Positions 38,323 to 47,960 of a stretch of 64,000 nucleotides of DNA are shown here, one piece after another (within the stretch, counting starts at the first letter, position 1; each line of letters starts with the position of its first letter). This stretch comes from Lactobacillus sp. ESL0679 (GTDB lineage Bacteria > Bacillota > Bacilli > Lactobacillales > Lactobacillaceae). The notes beneath the pieces are model-generated. The model ran no database searches, was not told where the DNA came from, and worked only from the letters and a program-made list of their open reading frames with translations. The translations under genes were made by a program, and so were the position numbers. The stretch covers positions 248,001 to 312,000 of the forward strand of contig NZ_JAQTIG010000002.1 in assembly GCF_029433515.1 (NCBI RefSeq), in the 5' to 3' direction.

Positions 38323-39726
38323 TTATTCTTCGGGTTTTGTCCGGTCAATATTGGTCATTTCCATGTAATCCATCCACTCATCATATTGAGCTTCAGTTAC
38401 TTCGCCGCTCTTTAAAGCTGCCTCCTTCAAAGTAGTACCTTCTTTATCAGCAGCTTGTGCAATCTTAGCAGCAGCATGATAGCCAATGTGAGGCGACAGT
38501 GCAGTTACAGTCATTAATGAATTTTCCAATAATTCGTCCATTCTTACAGAATTGACGGTCAGACCAGCAACCATTTTATCAGCAAAGCCAGTAATTGTAC
38601 CAGTTAAAATATCACAAGAATCTAAAAATGCAGCAATCATCACCGTCTTAAAGACGTTCATTTCAAAGTTACCTTGTGAAGCTGCAAAAGTAATGGTTGT
38701 GTCGTTACCGAAAACTTTAGCGGCAGCCATTGTGACAGCTTCAGCTTGTGTTGGGTTAACTTTACCCGGCATAATTGATGAGCCTGGTTCATTGGCAGGA
38801 ATGTTTAATTCATGATAGCCAGCACGAGGACCTGAAGCTAAGAAACGGATATCTTGAGCAATCTTGAACATATCAGCAGCTAAGGTCTTTAAAGCACCAT
38901 GAACCACATCAAGACCGGAGTGATGGGCTAATCCCCAGAATTTGTTAGTTTTAACTTCAAAAGTATGACCATAATCTTCTGATAGTTTACCAGCAATCTT
39001 TTCAGTCATTCCTGGTGCAGCATTCAAGCCTGTACCAACTGCAGTACCACCAATTGCTAATTCGTACAAAGTTGGCTTCAATTCTTTAATGTAAGCTAAA
39101 TCATGCTTCAATGCTGAAATATAACCGGACAATTCTTGACCAAAGGTAACAGGAGTTGCGTCTTGCAAGTGAGTGCGACCAACCTTAACTGTCTTCCAAT
39201 ATTTGTCTTGCTTAATCTTCAATTCATCAATTAAGTGTTGGATTGCTGGCTCTAATTTATCCAAAGCTTCAACAGCTACAATATTCATTGCAGTTGGGTA
39301 AGTATCGTTAGATGATTGTCCGCGATTGACATCATCATTTGGCAAAATATCCAACCCAGGATGCAGTTTGTTAGCTAAGTTAGCAACAACTTCATTAACG
39401 TTCATATTACTTTGCGTACCTGAACCGGTTTGCAAAACATGAAGCGGAAAATCTTTTTGTAAATCAACATCATCAAGCTTTAAAAGCTCGTTGATTGCAT
39501 CTTCGATTGCTGCACCCTTTTCTTCAGGCTCATCACCAACTTCAACATTTGATTGAGCAGCTGCCTTCTTCAAATGTAAAAATGCACGAACAATTGCCAA
39601 TGGCATTAATTCACCACTTGGGAAATTATTGCGGCTACGTTCTGTTTGTGGGCCCCACAATGCATCCTTAGGAATTTTTACTGGACCAATCGTATCGCTT
39701 TCTACACGGTATTCTTCTTTGCTCAT
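38323..39726 (-). CDS. fumC: Fumarate hydratase, class II
   Basis: 467-residue fumarase of the aspartase/fumarase superfamily, interconverting malate and fumarate. VGRTHLQDATPVTFGQELSG near residue 183 and the signature GSSIMPGKVNPTQAEA near 315 are intact. No iron-sulfur ligands are expected for this class. An aaaaggag site precedes the ATG, and a tataat at 39768-39773 (minus strand) is a candidate -10. First gene of a fumC-frd unit. Confidence 0.96.
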   Translation of the reverse strand: MSKEEYRVESDTIGPVKIPKDALWGPQTERSRNNFPSGELMPLAIVRAFLHLKKAAAQSNVEVGDEPEEKGAAIEDAINELLKLDDVDLQKDFPLHVLQTGSGTQSNMNVNEVVANLANKLHPGLDILPNDDVNRGQSSNDTYPTAMNIVAVEALDKLEPAIQHLIDELKIKQDKYWKTVKVGRTHLQDATPVTFGQELSGYISALKHDLAYIKELKPTLYELAIGGTAVGTGLNAAPGMTEKIAGKLSEDYGHTFEVKTNKFWGLAHHSGLDVVHGALKTLAADMFKIAQDIRFLASGPRAGYHELNIPANEPGSSIMPGKVNPTQAEAVTMAAAKVFGNDTTITFAASQGNFEMNVFKTVMIAAFLDSCDILTGTITGFADKMVAGLTVNSVRMDELLENSLMTVTALSPHIGYHAAAKIAQAADKEGTTLKEAALKSGEVTEAQYDEWMDYMEMTNIDRTKPEE

Positions 39727-39889
39727 AATAAGTCTCCTTTTGGGACTGAATCCCTAATATTCTTAAAATTATACTTTAGTTTTTTAAATTCCACACTAAT
39801 AATACATTTTTTAACTAAAATTTTCAATAATTTAAAAATAAAAGGTGATTTTTTAATTATTTAAACAAAGCCGTTTAGAAGCAACTTTT

Positions 39890-40534
39890 TTAATTCATTA
39901 ATACGATTTTACTGCCATGAAGCTGAGTTACTCCTAGTTTACCCGCAACGACTTCACAATTGGCCGCAGTAATTCCACCACCAGCTAAAATCTCAATTTT
40001 GTCTTTTGCCCATGACACAATTTCTTGTAAGTGTGGTACAGCTTCCATAATTGGCTGTGTTAAATCACCGCCGTGAGTTAGGATTCTTTTAACGCCATGT
40101 ATAGCTAGCCAATTCAAGCTTTCCTGTTGGCATTCTTGCGGAATTTCATCAAATGCCATGTGCATTACAACAGTCATGTTAGCAGCTTGAGCAGCAGCAA
40201 TTAATTTTTTCATTTGTGCTTTATCTAAATTATGTGCAGCAGTCAAACAGCCAAAAGTAACTGCATCAACATTCAATGAAGCACAAATTTTTAAATCTTC
40301 CAGCATAATCGCAAATTCTTCATTATTATAGATAAAATTACCGCCACGCGGTCTAATCATAACAACTACCGGCACATTATGCTGGTGAGCATAATCAACA
40401 GATTGCTCAATCACACCATATGATGGCGTCGTTCCGCCGACAGCTAAATTATTATTTAATTCGATTCTGTTAGCTCCTGCCGCAATTACTCTTGGTATAA
40501 CAGTAAAATTTTCAACACAAACTTCTTTAAGCAT
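39890..40534 (-). CDS. cutC: CutC-family protein
   Basis: 214-residue TIM-barrel protein of the CutC family, historically linked to copper homeostasis but of uncertain function. KEVCVENF at the N-terminus, AGANRIELNNNLAVGGTTPS near residue 19, VVMIRPRGGNFIYN near 56 and GVKRILTHGG near 148 match the family. It diverges from the CPBP gene. The only weak link to copper here is the CopB-like ATPase 2 kb away. Confidence 0.9.
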   Translation of the reverse strand: MLKEVCVENFTVIPRVIAAGANRIELNNNLAVGGTTPSYGVIEQSVDYAHQHNVPVVVMIRPRGGNFIYNNEEFAIMLEDLKICASLNVDAVTFGCLTAAHNLDKAQMKKLIAAAQAANMTVVMHMAFDEIPQECQQESLNWLAIHGVKRILTHGGDLTQPIMEAVPHLQEIVSWAKDKIEILAGGGITAANCEVVAGKLGVTQLHGSKIVLMN

Positions 40535-40580
40535 CTTATTCTCCTATTATTTTTTAAAGTTATAGCGATATTTATAGTAC

Positions 40581-40601
40581 AATATATTAGTATAATATAT
40601 T
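40581..40601 (+). promoter_or_regulatory. Promoter with overlapping perfect palindrome, upstream of the CPBP gene
   Basis: AATATATTA gta TAATATATT is a perfect 9+9 inverted repeat. It contains the plus-strand -10 TATAAT at 40591-40596, about 38 bases before the gene. Such a site is a plausible operator, although A/T-richness makes chance palindromes more likely. Confidence 0.45.
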
Positions 40602-40633
40602 AATTTCAAACATAGGCAGAGGAAAATATAATT

Positions 40634-41782
40634 ATGCAAACAACTAAAATAATCAAACGTTGGTATTTATGGCAAACAATTATGCAATTACTAATTGCTA
40701 CTGCAGATATGATCTTATTTAATAATCATAGTGCTACACTAGCATTTTTCTTCATTATTTTAGAATTTACTCAGTTAATTGATACTGTAATCCAACCTTT
40801 AAATAATTATTTTCAAGTATTTATCTCTATTTTTACCATTCCACAGTCGCTTATAATAATTACTAAATTTACTCGAAAGTTTTACTTAATTAATCTTGAT
40901 TTTGCAGTCACAATCGCTATTCTATATCTTTTAATTGCTTTTATTCCAATAACCAAATTGGCTATCTCACAAATTAAAAGTACTCTTGGTCGCTTTTTTA
41001 TTCTATTCATCATTTTTTCAGGTATCGATCCAAAAGGTCTCACTATTCACTGTAGTAGCTGGTTAATTGTACTAACATCATCTGGTTTTACCAACGCTAT
41101 TTTATTTACTATTGTTGCTTTAATTGCCATGCACGAATGGAATTTTCAATTACCACAACTTAAGATAAGTAAACAGACTAACACTAAAGTCATACTCTTA
41201 ATAATTATTTTTGTTACAGCAGATTGCTTTTTCAACGGCTTTAATCGGGCTACCAATTGGAATAACCTAATTACTAACTGGAACTTTCATTTTAAAGCTT
41301 TTAATTTAATGATGCTTTTAAGTGGCGTTAAGGCTGGAATTAGTGAAGAAATGCTAATACGTTTTTGCACGTTAAATTTATTGCTAAAACTTTTTTATCA
41401 TAAACACTGGCAAGGACAAATATTAGGAACCGTTACCATTTCAAGTATGCTCTTCAGCTTATTGCATCTTTTTAACATAATAGCCGGACAATCAGTAGCA
41501 GCCAGTATTCAACAAGCAATTAATGCATTTTGTAGTGGTATTGTCTTTGCAGCTATATATTTATATACCAACTCTATTCTCTTGACCATAATTTATCATA
41601 GTATATTTGATCTAGCTGCATTTGTGACCAGCGGTCAGATTATTATGCCCGTTCCGACAACATTTGATTGGCAAGAAACATTAACGCTCTGCATAATTTA
41701 TCTTGTCTTTACTTATTTCCTTCTTTCTGGTAAACGTAAAGACGTAGTAATTTATAATCTACAACAGCAAAAGCTGGCATAA
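40634..41782 (+). CDS. CPBP-family intramembrane metalloprotease-like protein
   Basis: 382-residue membrane protein with about nine hydrophobic segments. The CPBP (Abi) motifs are in the C-terminal half: EE of GISEEMLIRF near residue 238, the FxxH-like FSLLHLFN near 278 and HSIFDL near 325. In lactobacilli such proteins are often linked to bacteriocin immunity or unknown prenyl-protease roles. No bacteriocin gene is visible here. Base composition is A/T-richer than its neighbours. Confidence 0.78.
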   Translation: MQTTKIIKRWYLWQTIMQLLIATADMILFNNHSATLAFFFIILEFTQLIDTVIQPLNNYFQVFISIFTIPQSLIIITKFTRKFYLINLDFAVTIAILYLLIAFIPITKLAISQIKSTLGRFFILFIIFSGIDPKGLTIHCSSWLIVLTSSGFTNAILFTIVALIAMHEWNFQLPQLKISKQTNTKVILLIIIFVTADCFFNGFNRATNWNNLITNWNFHFKAFNLMMLLSGVKAGISEEMLIRFCTLNLLLKLFYHKHWQGQILGTVTISSMLFSLLHLFNIIAGQSVAASIQQAINAFCSGIVFAAIYLYTNSILLTIIYHSIFDLAAFVTSGQIIMPVPTTFDWQETLTLCIIYLVFTYFLLSGKRKDVVIYNLQQQKLA

Positions 41783-41785
41783 AAT

Positions 41786-41814
41786 AAAACCGCGTTCTGA
41801 TAAACGCGGTTTTA
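41786..41814. terminator. Bidirectional terminator between the CPBP gene and pncA
   Basis: aaaaccgcgtt / aacgcggtttt with a 6-base loop between converging genes. Confidence 0.88.
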
Positions 41815-41815
41815 A

Positions 41816-42370
41816 TTAAATAATCTCAGCAGCAAGATTATTTTTCATATTAGCTAAGGCAAAACGATGATTTTCTGGTGTTGTTCCAGCAACACCAGCT
41901 TGATGCACAACAACTTGATAACCTAGATTATAAGCATAAATGGCTGTTTGCAAAATACAAATATCAGTACAAGTCCCGACCAAGTGGACTTTTTTAACAT
42001 CCCGCATCCGCAAATCTAAATCAAGATTTGTCCCAACAAAAGAACTATATCGTGTTTTAGCCATTGCCCATACGTTAGTCTTATCCTTATTTGCCTCATA
42101 CCACGGCTTTAACTGGCCATAAAAGTCACGACCACTTGTTCCCTCGATATTGTGTGGCGGAAATAGCTTACTTTCTGGATGAAAAGGATCATTTAAATGA
42201 TGACAGTCTGTTGGTAAAATAACATAATTACCTGTATTAGCAAATTGTTCAGCCAAAGTAATAATCGTTTTCTCGCAATCTTGACCTGCCTTACCACAAG
42301 TTAATGAACCGTGATCAGCAACAAAATCATCGGTATAATCAATAATTAGTAATGCCTCTTTGTTTTCCAT
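41816..42370 (-). CDS. pncA: Nicotinamidase / isochorismatase-family hydrolase
   Basis: 184-residue cysteine hydrolase that probably converts nicotinamide to nicotinate for NAD salvage. The catalytic triad is visible as Asp in IIDYTDDF near residue 9, Lys in AMAKTRYSSF near 98 and Cys in VGTCTDICILQTA near 134. The metal-site block PTDCHHLNDPFHPES near 56 supports PncA over a plain isochorismatase. The ATG at 42368-42370 follows ggagagaatgca. Confidence 0.9.
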   Translation of the reverse strand: MENKEALLIIDYTDDFVADHGSLTCGKAGQDCEKTIITLAEQFANTGNYVILPTDCHHLNDPFHPESKLFPPHNIEGTSGRDFYGQLKPWYEANKDKTNVWAMAKTRYSSFVGTNLDLDLRMRDVKKVHLVGTCTDICILQTAIYAYNLGYQVVVHQAGVAGTTPENHRFALANMKNNLAAEII

Positions 42371-42476
42371 TGCATTCTCTCCATAAATCAAAACATTTAA
42401 TTATAATTATACCTTAAGCGTTGCTAAAATACGAATTATTTTTTAATAATAAAGTTAAATATAGTAAAAAAGTTAA

Positions 42477-44531
42477 CTATATCTTTAAAATTTCTGAATT
42501 AATCGCAACAATTACCGTTGATAACGACATCAAGATTGCGCCCACTGCTGGATCTAACATAATCCCAATTGGTGCCAAAATACCTGCTGCTAGTGGTAAT
42601 GCAACAATATTATAGCCTGCACCCCACCATAAGTTTTGAACAGTTTTTCGGTGCGTGTTTTGAGCTAATTCTAAAAAATCAACAATGTCTGACAGACGAC
42701 TATTAACCAGAACTACATCTGCAGAGTCAACTGCCACGTCAGTCCCGGCACCAATTGCTACGCCAATATCCGCACGGGCCAAACTTGGTGCATCGTTAAT
42801 CCCATCACCAACCATCATCACTTTACTGCCATTTTGCTGCAAATTAGCGACAATTTTTTCTTTATCCGCTGGCATCAATTCCGCATAGACCTCGGTAATA
42901 CCTAATTGGCGGGCTATCCCCTGTGCCGCAGACTGATTGTCGCCAGTCAACATCACTGGTGTAATCTGATGCTGCTTAATTTTACTAATCAATGAAGCTG
43001 CGTCGGGTTTAAGTTGATCACCAACCGCTACGTAGCCCAACACAGTATGTCCCTTCAGCAAATAACTAACTGTATAATCTGCAGTTACAACTTGGTGAAA
43101 GTCAGGGACTTGTTCACGAACGGCTTTTTCATTAATCAGAAAATATTTTTGACCAGAAATTGTTGCTGTAACTCCTTTTCCCGGCAGATTTTTACTATCA
43201 GAGATTGGTAACAAATCTATTTTGTGAGTGCGGGCAAATTGTAGAATGCTCTGTGCAATTGGATGAGTCGAATCTTGCTCAAGTGAAGCAATCAGCGTCA
43301 ATACTTGTTCTTGCGTCATTTGTTCATTTAGGCTGGCATATTTGCGCACTTGAAACTTGCCTTCGGTTAAGGTTCCAGTCTTATCAAGTAACATGTAATT
43401 AATTTTGGGGCTCAAGTCAATCACATTACGGTTTCTAATTAGTAACCCATTCTTGGCACCAATCGCCATACTCTTGGCACTAACTAGCGGAATCGCCAAT
43501 CCTAATGCATGCGGACAAGCAATTACTAATACTGTCACTAGTCGCTCAAGTCCGGCGGCAATCCCTTGATTAGTAGTCCAAACAATCAGCGCAATTATTC
43601 CAATAATTAGTGCTGCATAAAATAGCCAGCCTGAGACTTTAGCGGCAAGTGTTTGCAAATTTGATTTATCCCTTTGCGCGGATTGAACCAACTGATTAAC
43701 ATTAGCCAAAAAACCATTATTAGCAGAATTTGTTACCTTAATGGTTAACTTTCCAGAACCATTGCTGGCACCACCAATTATCTGGTCTCCCTTTTGGCGC
43801 GTGACCAATCGTGCTTCGCCAGTAACAAGTGATTCATTTACCTCACTTTTTCCAGCAATAACAGTACCGTCAAGCGGGATACTTTCACCAGCTTTGACAA
43901 TAACTACAGCGCCCTTTTTTACTTGTGCAAGTGGAACGTTAATTATTTGATTATCCCTTTGAACATGAACTTGATCAGGCAATAACTTAGCTAAATCATT
44001 AACAGAACTCCCAGCTCGCATAATTGAATTCATTTCAATCCAGTGCCCTAACAGCATAATCAAAATTAAAGTTGCTAGTTCCCAGAAGAAGTCCATCACA
44101 TGACCAGAGTTTGGGTAAAAATTGTTTTGAATAAACGCATATAAACTGTAAATGTAAGCAGTAGTAATCCCAAGTGAAATTAACGTCATCATTTCTGGCT
44201 TTTTATCTTTTAACTCATAAAAGGCACCACTGAGAAATGGTTTGCCGCCATAGATAAATAAGGCAGTTGCAAATATTATCACTACCCAGTCAGAGCCTGG
44301 AAAAGAAAACTGAAATAAAAGATGAACTCCCATTGCTGGACTTAAAAACAAAATTGGTAATGCCAAAATCAGCGATACCCAGAATTTTTGCTTTAAATTA
44401 CCCATGTGCATCATTTGCCCACCATGCATCATCATGTCATTACCATGCATTGACATTTTACCCATGTGCGTAATCGGCTGTTGCTGATGCATCTGCATTT
44501 CAGGTTTACCCGTCATTTTCATTTTTGCCAA
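42477..44531 (-). CDS. copB: CopB-like heavy-metal P-type ATPase (P1B-3, CPH type)
   Basis: 684-residue metal-export ATPase. The metal-path motif is CPH (VIACPHALGLAIP), the phosphorylation site DKTGTLTEG, and the hinge GDGINDAPSLARAD. The first 45 residues hold many Met and His, typical of copper or silver CopB pumps. The start is uncertain: TTG at 44529-44531 has an aggattg site 10 bases upstream, while the ATG three codons later does not. No copY, copZ or copA and no clear cop operator (tacannngta-like) is seen nearby. Confidence 0.9.
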   Translation of the reverse strand: MAKMKMTGKPEMQMHQQQPITHMGKMSMHGNDMMMHGGQMMHMGNLKQKFWVSLILALPILFLSPAMGVHLLFQFSFPGSDWVVIIFATALFIYGGKPFLSGAFYELKDKKPEMMTLISLGITTAYIYSLYAFIQNNFYPNSGHVMDFFWELATLILIMLLGHWIEMNSIMRAGSSVNDLAKLLPDQVHVQRDNQIINVPLAQVKKGAVVIVKAGESIPLDGTVIAGKSEVNESLVTGEARLVTRQKGDQIIGGASNGSGKLTIKVTNSANNGFLANVNQLVQSAQRDKSNLQTLAAKVSGWLFYAALIIGIIALIVWTTNQGIAAGLERLVTVLVIACPHALGLAIPLVSAKSMAIGAKNGLLIRNRNVIDLSPKINYMLLDKTGTLTEGKFQVRKYASLNEQMTQEQVLTLIASLEQDSTHPIAQSILQFARTHKIDLLPISDSKNLPGKGVTATISGQKYFLINEKAVREQVPDFHQVVTADYTVSYLLKGHTVLGYVAVGDQLKPDAASLISKIKQHQITPVMLTGDNQSAAQGIARQLGITEVYAELMPADKEKIVANLQQNGSKVMMVGDGINDAPSLARADIGVAIGAGTDVAVDSADVVLVNSRLSDIVDFLELAQNTHRKTVQNLWWGAGYNIVALPLAAGILAPIGIMLDPAVGAILMSLSTVIVAINSEILKI

Positions 44532-44623
44532 AATAAATCAATCCTATCTTTATACAACTAACTCTATCTGTTCTGCACCCTTAATCTACTGTGGCAAATG
44601 ATGGTTGTCAAAAATTCGGTACT

Positions 44624-44652
44624 AAAAAGCTAGGACTAAAATCCTAGCTTTT
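44624..44652 (-). terminator. Terminator of the first brnQ gene
   Basis: aaaagctagga / tcctagctttt stem just past the stop of the 44659-46035 gene, followed by a short T run on the minus strand. Confidence 0.82.
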
Positions 44653-44658
44653 GATGAA

Positions 44659-46035
44659 TTATTTAGCTAATTTTGTTTGACGATAAAAATGAAATGCTAA
44701 ACCGATGATTAATCCAATTACTGCCGGAATAATCCAATCCATACCAATTGACGCAAATGGCAAAAGCCGTAATTGCAATGCCCGAACTTGCAAAGCCCAG
44801 TGAGTTTGACTGATAACTGGTGGAAATGAAGCAACCATATCAAAAATCGCAGGAATAATTGTTAATAAAACTACCCAGAAATAAACTATTGGGTCGTGAT
44901 CAAACAAGCTTGCTGTAATTGACAGGATAATTAAAACCATTGCAATTGGATAAATAAACATTAACATTGGCGTCGACCAAGAAATAATCGTATCCAACCC
45001 ACAATTAGCAGTTAAAAACGACGCAAAAGTCATAATTCCCAGCCAAGCATGATAACTAACCTTGCTAAAACTACGATGAAAATCTTGTGCAAATGCAGCA
45101 ATTAAGCCAACTGCAGTCGTTAGACAAGTTAAGGTAACTAGAGTTGCCAATAAAGCATGACCGAAATTACCTAAATAATAGGTAACAATCTGATTGAAAA
45201 CTGTTCCGCCATCTGGTGAAATGTGATAATGATTGAGAGTTGTTGCCCCAAGCCAAATCAAGCCAATATAGATAATACCAATGGCGCTGGTCGCTAAGAC
45301 CCCTGCACGAGCTGTAACTTTTGCATTGCTTTTGGCACTTGTCTTACCTAATTGCCGAACAGCAGAAACAATTGTATACCCGAAAGCTAACCCTGCTAAG
45401 GCGTCCATTGTGTTGTAGCCTTCCAAGAAGCCGTTAAAAAATGGTGCACTTTGATAAGCCGCGGTTACCTGTTGCTGTTTGGCTGCACCCATTGGTGAAG
45501 AAAAGGCCATTAAGAAAATGGCAAAAAGCAACAATAGAAAAATTGGATTTAAAATTCGACCAATGCTGTCCAAAATCGTTGATTGCTCATAAGAAATGAT
45601 AAATGCCAAAATAAAGAAAATTGCTGAAAAAATTAGTAAACCAGGTTTAGCTAATTTTTGTGGTAAAACTGGCTGTAAACCAACCGAAAAGGAAATACTC
45701 GCCGTTCTTGGAGTAGCAAATAGTGGCCCTAAAGTTAAGTGAATTAAGACCATAAAGACCAAAGCGAATTTAGGTCCTAATGGCCGACCAATATCAAAAA
45801 CTCCCTTGGCGTGGCTGGCACTAATTGCCAAAACTGCCAGAAGTGGTAACAGAACGGCAGTGATCAAAAAGCCAATTGTGGCAATTCCCCAATTTGCGCC
45901 GGACATTTGTCCTAAATGAATGGGAAAGATTAGGTTTCCTGCCCCAAAAAATAGTCCAAATAATAATGAAGCAACAACCAAATATTGTTTCCACGTTAAT
46001 GGCTTGGTATTTATGTCTCGTTCGATTTCTTCCAT
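44659..46035 (-). CDS. brnQ: Branched-chain amino acid:cation symporter BrnQ (copy 1)
   Basis: 458-residue LIVCS-family transporter with about 12 membrane spans. The N-terminal GLFFGAGNLIFPIHLGQ near residue 26, GPLFATPRTASISFSVG near 102 and GYNTMDALAGLAFGYT near 205 are family marks. It takes up Leu, Ile and Val with Na+ or H+. It is closely similar along its whole length to the next gene upstream (46487-47869), and each has its own T-box and promoter. The start follows ctggaggttaatta. Confidence 0.94.
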   Translation of the reverse strand: MEEIERDINTKPLTWKQYLVVASLLFGLFFGAGNLIFPIHLGQMSGANWGIATIGFLITAVLLPLLAVLAISASHAKGVFDIGRPLGPKFALVFMVLIHLTLGPLFATPRTASISFSVGLQPVLPQKLAKPGLLIFSAIFFILAFIISYEQSTILDSIGRILNPIFLLLLFAIFLMAFSSPMGAAKQQQVTAAYQSAPFFNGFLEGYNTMDALAGLAFGYTIVSAVRQLGKTSAKSNAKVTARAGVLATSAIGIIYIGLIWLGATTLNHYHISPDGGTVFNQIVTYYLGNFGHALLATLVTLTCLTTAVGLIAAFAQDFHRSFSKVSYHAWLGIMTFASFLTANCGLDTIISWSTPMLMFIYPIAMVLIILSITASLFDHDPIVYFWVVLLTIIPAIFDMVASFPPVISQTHWALQVRALQLRLLPFASIGMDWIIPAVIGLIIGLAFHFYRQTKLAK

Positions 46036-46146
46036 TTAATTAACCTCCAGTTTTTATTCAATGCAATAATAAATTCATTACTGCTAGCACACGTATTTAT
46101 TTTTCAAGATTGTCACTTCCTAAAAAGCGAAATTTAGCAGGTAACT

Positions 46147-46425
46147 AAAAAAGCACCCTTGATTCTTAAAAAATCAAGGGTGCTTTTGCACGGTACCACC
46201 TATCTTACTAATAAATCAACATAAATATCAACTTATTAATCACTTCACGTACAGCAATTGCGATACGCTAACACGTTAATGGGTGTCACCAATACTAGCT
46301 ACTTTTACTTCACTAGATAGCTCAAAGTTACTTTCCAGTTGCTGTCGTGGTTCATTTTCACCGTCTGAACTCTCTTTAGCACTACTTGCAACTGTACTCT
46401 TCTTTTCTTCGCTTGTTTAAATATT
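46147..46425 (-). promoter_or_regulatory. T-box riboswitch of brnQ copy 1
   Basis: The T-box (minus strand aggtggtaccgtgc) is at 46189-46201. The terminator aagcacccttgat / atcaagggtgctt (46151-46185) follows, with a T run. The stem I region contains GAGCTATCTAGTGAA with an ATC triplet, a candidate Ile specifier that suits the transporter. It fills most of the 450-base gap between the two brnQ genes. Confidence 0.92.
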
Positions 46426-46431
46426 AATAAT

Positions 46432-46460
46432 ATTTTAATCATTAAGCCATTTTTTGTCAA
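46432..46460 (-). promoter_or_regulatory. Sigma-A promoter of the first brnQ T-box
   Basis: On the minus strand a perfect TTGACA (46455-46460), a 17-base spacer and TAAAAT (46432-46437). Confidence 0.85.
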
Positions 46461-46486
46461 CAAGAAAATGAAAAAATTTGCTGAAA

Positions 46487-47869
46487 CTATGATTCTGTCT
46501 GTGCTGTTTTTACTTTGACAAAACTACAAGCAAGACCAATTACTAAACCAACAAGAGCGGGAATTAACCAGTCCATCCCAATTGCTGCAAACGGTAAATA
46601 TTTAAGCTGCATAGCATGTAAAGCCAGTGCTAATGGACTTTGACTGATCACTGGCGGAAAGGCAGCAACCATGTCTAAAAATGCTGGGATTAATGTAAAC
46701 AGTACAACCCAGAAGTAAACAACAGGGTCACGGTGAAATAATGACGATGAAATTGATAGTAAGATGAGCACCATTGCAAATGGATACAGAAACATGAGCA
46801 TTGGTGTTGACCAAGAAATAATCGTATCAAGGCCAAAGTTAGCTGTCAAAAATGAAGCTAGCGTCATCAAAAATAGCCAAGCATGGTAACTCACTTTAGA
46901 AAAACTACGGTGAAAATCTTGTGCAAATGCTGCAATCAGACCAACAGCAGTCGTCAAACAGGTTACTGTGATTAGAGTTGCTAGTAAAGCATGACCAAAG
47001 CTGCCGAGGTAATAAGTAACAATTTGGTTAAAGGCTACTCCACCATCTGGTGATAATTTAAAATGATTCAAGGTAGTAGCACCAAGCCAAATTAACGCAA
47101 CGTAAATCAGGCCAATCGTGCTTGTAGCTAGAACACCAGCTTTAGCCGTTACTTTAGCATTGCTCTTTGCAGTGGTCTTACCCATTTGGCGAACAGCAGT
47201 TACTACTGTTACCCCAAATGCTAGTCCAGCCAAGGCGTCCATTGTATTATAACCTTGCAAAAAGCCGTTAAAAAATGGTGCTTGTTGGTAAGCAGCAGTC
47301 ACCTTTTGAGCATTAGCGCGACCCATTGGTGAAAAAAAGCCTAACAAAAAGATAACAAATAGTAGTAACAAAAAGAGTGGATTTAGTATTTTTCCGATAC
47401 TAGTTAAAATATTAGATTCCTTATATGCGACTAAAAAGGCACAGATAAAAAACAGTGCGGAAAAGACAAACAATCCTGGTTGTGCCCATGATTTAGGCAA
47501 GAGCGGCAAAACACCAACGGTAAATGAAATGCTGGCAGTACGTGGTGTCCCAAAGAGCGGACCGATTGTTAAGTGAATTAACACCATAAAAATTAACGCA
47601 AAAGCAGAACCTAGCGGCAGACCAATGTCATAAACACCTTTGGCATGCGTGACGCTAATTGCTAATACTGATAGTAACGGCAATAAGACAGCAGTTACCA
47701 AAAAGCCAAGGGTAGCTTGACCCCAATTAGCTCCTGCCATTTGGCCTAAGTGGATGGGAAAAATTAAATTTCCAGCGCCAAAAAATAAGCCAAATAGCAA
47801 TGATGCTACAACTAAATACTGTTTCCAAGTTAATGGTTTTTGATTAACATCTTGTTCTAATTCATTCAT
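46487..47869 (-). CDS. brnQ: Branched-chain amino acid:cation symporter BrnQ (copy 2)
   Basis: 460-residue paralogue of the 44659-46035 transporter, with the same landmarks: GLFFGAGNLIFPIHLGQ near residue 26, GPLFGTPRTASISFTVG near 102 and GYNTMDALAGLAFGVT near 205. Differences are spread along the sequence, so the duplication is not recent. A separate T-box with the same apparent specifier precedes it. The start follows atggaggttaagt. No clear terminator lies between its stop and the next promoter. Confidence 0.94.
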   Translation of the reverse strand: MNELEQDVNQKPLTWKQYLVVASLLFGLFFGAGNLIFPIHLGQMAGANWGQATLGFLVTAVLLPLLSVLAISVTHAKGVYDIGLPLGSAFALIFMVLIHLTIGPLFGTPRTASISFTVGVLPLLPKSWAQPGLFVFSALFFICAFLVAYKESNILTSIGKILNPLFLLLLFVIFLLGFFSPMGRANAQKVTAAYQQAPFFNGFLQGYNTMDALAGLAFGVTVVTAVRQMGKTTAKSNAKVTAKAGVLATSTIGLIYVALIWLGATTLNHFKLSPDGGVAFNQIVTYYLGSFGHALLATLITVTCLTTAVGLIAAFAQDFHRSFSKVSYHAWLFLMTLASFLTANFGLDTIISWSTPMLMFLYPFAMVLILLSISSSLFHRDPVVYFWVVLFTLIPAFLDMVAAFPPVISQSPLALALHAMQLKYLPFAAIGMDWLIPALVGLVIGLACSFVKVKTAQTES

Positions 47870-47960
47870 ACTTAACCTCCATTTGGATAAAATTGTTCAA
47901 TTCTTGTTTGGATGCTAATTTTAACTTTCATCAGTCCATCACCTGCCTATTTTGCAATAA

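Noticed and set aside
42440-42480. Hairpin atatagt / actatat after the CopB-like gene as a terminator
   Set aside because: The stem is short and entirely A/T-rich apart from one pair, so it is too weak to call.
46147-46200. Plain rho-independent terminators at 46151-46185, 47964-47992, 9256-9276 and 22428-22452
   Set aside because: Each follows a T-box sequence and precedes the regulated gene, so they are parts of riboswitches and not ends of upstream genes.
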